Shown here piece by piece: positions 60,906-64,000 of a DNA stretch of 64,000 nucleotides. Position numbers and translations under genes: made by a program. Origin of the DNA: an uncultured Oscillospiraceae bacterium (GTDB lineage: Bacteria > Bacillota > Clostridia > Oscillospirales > Oscillospiraceae). Every line of letters starts with the position of its first letter. Position 1 is the stretch's first letter. The stretch is taken from contig CAJTYO010000004.1 in assembly GCA_910584045.1 (NCBI GenBank), positions 34,058-98,057 on the forward strand. Direction: 5' to 3'. The notes below the pieces were generated by a model. The model was not told the origin of the DNA, did no database searches, and saw only the letters and a program-made list of their open reading frames with translations.

Positions 60906-62177
60906 TTGAACTATCTGCTGAAAAATGGGCTGCTGTTTACCGGGGAGGGGTTTTGTCCGGCGGACGTCTCCGTGGCGGACGGCCGTATTGTTTCCATTGT
61001 CGGGGGACAGGATGCCGCCCCCGGCGCTGTTACCATTGATCTCCATCATGCCGCCGTGTTTCCCGGCTTCGTTGATGTCCATGTTCATCTTCGAGAGCCG
61101 GGCTTTTCTTATAAGGAGACCATACGCACCGGGACTCTCTCCGCCGCCCGCGGCGGCTATGTCCACGTATGTGCCATGCCCAACCTGGACCCTGTGCCGG
61201 ACAGCCTGGAGACATTGAACGTTCAGCGGGAGATCATCGCTCGGGACGGTGCGATCCACGTTCACCCCTACGGGGCCATTACCTGCGGAGAGAGGGGCGG
61301 GGTTTTGGCTGATATGGAGGCCATGGCCCCCCATGTGGCCGGGTTTTCCGACGACGGGCGCGGGGTACAGAGCGGGGAGATGATGCGCGCGGCCATGACG
61401 GAGGCAAGGCGGCTGGGGAAGCTCATCGCCGCCCACTGTGAGGACAACAGCCTGCTCCGGGGAGGCTATATCCACGACGGGGCCTACGCCCGGGCCAACG
61501 GCCACCGTGGGATATGCTCCGAGAGCGAGTGGGGCCAGATCGCCCGGGATCTTCGGTTGGCGGCGGAGACGGGCTGCGCCTATCACGTCTGCCACATCTC
61601 CGCCAGGGAGAGCGTGGAGCTCATTCGCCGGGCCAAGGCGGAGGGGGTGGATGTCACCTGCGAGACCGGCCCCCACTATCTGGTGTTCTGCGATGAGGAC
61701 CTTCGGGAGGACGGCCGGTTCAAGATGAATCCCCCCATCCGCTCCCGGGAGGACCGGGCGGCGCTGATAGAGGGCCTGCGGGACGGAACCATCGATATGA
61801 TCGCTACCGACCACGCCCCCCACTCCGCGGAGGAGAAGGGACGGGGCCTGGAGAAGAGCGCCATGGGCGTTGTGGGGCTGGAGACCGCCTTCGCGGCGGT
61901 ATACACCCACCTGGTGAGGCCCGGCACGCTGCCTATGGGGCGGCTGCTGGCCCTGCTCCACGATAACGCGGTCAGGCGGTTCGGATTTGGCGCGCCCCTG
62001 GCGTCCGGCCAGCCCGCAGACCTGACGGTTTTTGATCTGGACAAGTCCTTCACTGTGGACCCGGAAAAATTCCAGTCCATGGGCCGGGCCACGCCCTTTG
62101 CAGGGATGGAGCTGTACGGAGTGTGTAAACTAACCATGGTGGACGGGAAAATCGTCTGGAGGGAGGAGGCGGCATGA
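60906..62177 (+). CDS. pyrC: dihydroorotase (class I, PyrC)
   Basis: 423 residues. Zinc motif DVHVHLREPGFSYKE (HxH) near residue 60, GGYVHVCAMPNLDPVPD, HCEDNSLL, YHVCHISARES, and the late ATDHAPHS with the catalytic Asp. The start is TTG at 60906, 8 bases after AAAGGAG; no in-frame ATG lies nearby. It closes carbamoyl-aspartate to dihydroorotate in de novo pyrimidine synthesis. First gene of pyrC-K-D-F; its stop overlaps the pyrK start (ATGA). Carbamoyl-phosphate synthase and pyrB are not adjacent. Confidence 0.95.
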   Translation: MNYLLKNGLLFTGEGFCPADVSVADGRIVSIVGGQDAAPGAVTIDLHHAAVFPGFVDVHVHLREPGFSYKETIRTGTLSAARGGYVHVCAMPNLDPVPDSLETLNVQREIIARDGAIHVHPYGAITCGERGGVLADMEAMAPHVAGFSDDGRGVQSGEMMRAAMTEARRLGKLIAAHCEDNSLLRGGYIHDGAYARANGHRGICSESEWGQIARDLRLAAETGCAYHVCHISARESVELIRRAKAEGVDVTCETGPHYLVFCDEDLREDGRFKMNPPIRSREDRAALIEGLRDGTIDMIATDHAPHSAEEKGRGLEKSAMGVVGLETAFAAVYTHLVRPGTLPMGRLLALLHDNAVRRFGFGAPLASGQPADLTVFDLDKSFTVDPEKFQSMGRATPFAGMELYGVCKLTMVDGKIVWREEAA

Positions 62178-62902
62178 TGCAGGGATCGTATAGAGTGGAA
62201 ACGGTCCGCTATTTGACGGCGGATGTTCTGGAGCTGCGCCTCTCCGGCGACACCAGCGCCATCACTGCGCCGGGACAGTTCATCAACATCAAACTCAACG
62301 GCTTCTTTCTGCGCCGTCCTATCTCCGTCTGCGACTGGAACGACGGAGAGATCACCGTCATTTACAAAGTGGTGGGCAGGGGAACCGCCGCCCTTGCGGA
62401 GGCGGAGCCGGGGGACGAGCTGGATGTGCTCTGCGGTCTGGGGAACGGCTTCGATGTGTCCAAATGCGGGGATAGGACCCTGGTCATCGGCGGCGGCGCG
62501 GGGGTTCCGCCCATGTACGGGCTGGCGAAGGCGCTGCTGCGGACGGGTAAAACGCCCGTCGCCATCCTGGGATTCAACAAAAAAGAAGAAATTTTTTACG
62601 AGAATGAGTTCCGCAGCCTGGGTGTTGAGACGATCATCACGACTGTGGACGGAAGCTATGGGGTGAGGGGCTTCGTCACCGGCGCGATGCCGGACAGCTA
62701 CGACTATTTCTGCGCCTGCGGTCCGCTGCCCATGCTGAAGGCGGTGTGCGGCGCGGCGGCCTCCTCCGGCCTGCTGAGCTTCGAGGAGCGGATGGGCTGC
62801 GGCTTTGGGGCCTGTATGGGGTGCAGCTGCAAGACGAAGTATGGCAATAAGCGCATCTGCAAGGACGGGCCGGTGCTGGAAAAGGAGGAGATCATATGGT
62901 AG
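62174..62902 (+). CDS. pyrK: dihydroorotate dehydrogenase B, electron-transfer subunit
   Basis: 242 residues. FAD-binding beta-barrel (APGQFINIKLNGFFLRRPISV), NAD-binding region (LVIGGGAGVPPMYGLAKAL) and a C-terminal [2Fe-2S] site ERMGCGFGACMGCSCKTKYG with a fourth Cys in RICKDGP. It passes electrons from PyrD to NAD+. ATGA overlap with pyrC and a 7-base overlap with pyrD. A second ATG at 62177 is an alternative start. Confidence 0.95.
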   Translation: MMQGSYRVETVRYLTADVLELRLSGDTSAITAPGQFINIKLNGFFLRRPISVCDWNDGEITVIYKVVGRGTAALAEAEPGDELDVLCGLGNGFDVSKCGDRTLVIGGGAGVPPMYGLAKALLRTGKTPVAILGFNKKEEIFYENEFRSLGVETIITTVDGSYGVRGFVTGAMPDSYDYFCACGPLPMLKAVCGAAASSGLLSFEERMGCGFGACMGCSCKTKYGNKRICKDGPVLEKEEIIW

Positions 62903-63813
62903 ATATGAGCGTGATGCTCTCCGGCGTCCGGCTGGACAACCCGGTGATCCCCGCCAGCGGCACCTTCGGGTACGGGATGGAGTTCGCGGAGCTGTACGAC
63001 ATCAACTGCCTGGGGACATTCTCCTTCAAGGGCACCACCCGGGACCCGCGCTTCGGCAACCCCACCCCCCGCATCGCTGAGACGGCCTCCGGGATGCTCA
63101 ACGCCGTGGGCCTGCAGAACCCGGGGGTGGAGGCGGTGATCGCCCGGGAGCTGCCCCGGCTGAGGGAAATTTTTCACAAGCCGGTGATGGCCAACGTCAG
63201 CGGTTTCTCTATCGACGACTACGCCCACACCTGCGCGGTGCTCGACAGGGAGGAGCAGGTGGGCTGGCTGGAGGTGAACATCTCCTGCCCCAACGTCCAC
63301 GGCGGAGGCATGGCCTTCGGCTCCAGTCCCGAGGCGGCGGCGGAGGTGACCCGGGCCGTGAAGGCCGTGACCACCAAGCCGGTCTATATGAAGCTGAGCC
63401 CCAACGTGACGGACATCGCCGCCGTGGCTCGGGCCTGTGAGGAGGCGGGGGCCGACGGGGTCAGCCTGATCAACACCCTGCTGGCCATGCGCATCGATCT
63501 GAAAACAAAAAAGCCCCTTCTGGCCAACGGCACAGGAGGGCTCTCCGGACCCGCCGTGCTGCCGGTGGCGGTGCGGATGGTATACCAGGTGTACGAGGCG
63601 GTAAGGATCCCCATCATCGGCATGGGGGGCGTCAGTTCGGCGGAGGATGTAATCGAGATGATGCTGGCGGGAGCCGCCGCTGTGGAGGTGGGCGCGGCCA
63701 ATCTGGCGGACCCCTTTGTCTGTCGGGACATCATCGCGGATCTGCCCCGGGTGATGGAGAAATACGGGATCAACAGTTTGACGGAAATTATAGGAGGCGC
63801 ACATCATGGGTAA
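62896..63813 (+). CDS. pyrD: dihydroorotate dehydrogenase B (NAD+), catalytic subunit
   Basis: 305 residues, class 1B. FMN and substrate motifs are NPVIPASGTFGYGMEFAELYD, LQNPGVEAV, LEVNISCPNVHGGG with the catalytic Cys typical of class 1, YMKLSPNVTDI, and the C-terminal GTGGLSGPAV and IIGMGGVSSAEDVIEM. Converts dihydroorotate to orotate with PyrK. AAAGGAGGAGATCAT precedes the ATG. Its stop overlaps the pyrF start by 8 bases. Confidence 0.96.
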   Translation: MVDMSVMLSGVRLDNPVIPASGTFGYGMEFAELYDINCLGTFSFKGTTRDPRFGNPTPRIAETASGMLNAVGLQNPGVEAVIARELPRLREIFHKPVMANVSGFSIDDYAHTCAVLDREEQVGWLEVNISCPNVHGGGMAFGSSPEAAAEVTRAVKAVTTKPVYMKLSPNVTDIAAVARACEEAGADGVSLINTLLAMRIDLKTKKPLLANGTGGLSGPAVLPVAVRMVYQVYEAVRIPIIGMGGVSSAEDVIEMMLAGAAAVEVGAANLADPFVCRDIIADLPRVMEKYGINSLTEIIGGAHHG

Positions 63814-64000
63814 GGATGTTATCATCGCACTGGATTTTGACAGCCGAGAGAGGACTCTGGCATTTCTGGACTGCTTCGCGTCGGAGGAGCGGAAGCCCTT
63901 TGTGAAGATCGGCATGGAGCTCTACTACGCCGAGGGTCCCGCCATTGTCCGGGAGATCAAGGCCCGGGGCCACAAGATTTTCCTGGATCTGAAGCTTCAC
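63806..64000 (+). CDS. pyrF: orotidine 5'-phosphate decarboxylase (3'-partial)
   Basis: The first 65 residues are present, and the window edge cuts the gene. DVIIALDFDS holds the family's first substrate Asp, then FVKIGMELYYAEGP with the conserved Lys, and IFLDLKLH at the cut, where the active-site DxKxxD motif begins. TAGGAGGCGCACATC precedes the ATG. It forms UMP from OMP and completes this cluster's run of de novo pyrimidine genes. Confidence 0.94.
   Translation, partial: MGKDVIIALDFDSRERTLAFLDCFASEERKPFVKIGMELYYAEGPAIVREIKARGHKIFLDLKLH

Overview
The window looks like a chromosomal segment of a GC-rich, anaerobic, spore-forming member of the Clostridia, most like the Oscillospiraceae (Flavonifractor/Lawsonibacter/Oscillibacter type). 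Supporting signs are the strong AGGAGG ribosome sites, TTGACA/TATAAT promoters with 16-18 bp spacers, lipoprotein importers with Gly/Pro/Asp-rich linkers, a SpoIIQ-like M23 protein with a sigma-F-like promoter, and the pyrK/pyrD (type 1B) arrangement. The placement is inferred from gene content, not from a search. No tRNA, rRNA, CRISPR array, transposase or phage gene was seen.

Region by region. 1-5315: a giant HD/HEAT-like/adenylyltransferase/acetyltransferase-like/phosphoribosyltransferase fusion, open at the left edge, translationally coupled to a divergent malate/lactate-dehydrogenase-like protein. 5508-15499: a sialic-acid/amino-sugar island: YesL-like protein, SGNH hydrolase and ROK protein on the minus strand, then on the plus strand a GlcNAc/ManNAc 2-epimerase, an RpiR regulator, a sugar ABC importer (binding protein plus two permeases, no ATPase), a YhcH-type protein and N-acetylneuraminate lyase. 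A convergent, membrane-anchored NagZ-like hexosaminidase follows. 16855-17523: a repeat-rich intergenic region. 17524-21484: threonine breakdown (tdh, double-GNAT protein, nitroreductase, kbl). 21724-25143: a binding-protein/YesM kinase/YesN regulator trio resembling HptARS. 25337-35144: two FbpABC/AfuABC-like importers with fused permeases, plus a methyltransferase and a HAD phosphatase.

35336-45403 (minus strand): uridine phosphorylase, cytidine deaminase, alpha-galactosidase, beta-galactosidase, glucose-6-phosphate isomerase, a Gfo/Idh/MocA oxidoreductase and a TolB-like propeller. 45572-47413: a GH13 sucrose hydrolase/amylosucrase-like enzyme. 47476-57040: mixed housekeeping (P-loop protein, asnA, pepD, M3 oligopeptidase, HtrA protease, small zinc-ribbon membrane protein, secreted metallophosphoesterase). 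57188-60725: SpoIIQ-like protein, a strongly structured leader or small RNA, a membrane metallophosphoesterase and ComM/YifB. 60906-64000: pyrC-pyrK-pyrD-pyrF, cut by the right edge.

Taken together, the segment is mainly for scavenging host and dietary sugars (sialic acid, amino sugars, galactosides, sucrose-type glucosides, perhaps sugar phosphates) and feeding them to glycolysis, beside nucleoside salvage and de novo pyrimidine synthesis. The least explained items are the N-terminal multidomain fusion, the structured RNA at 58149-58283, a 20-bp-period palindromic repeat family at two intergenic sites, and a dispersed intergenic repeat seen four times.
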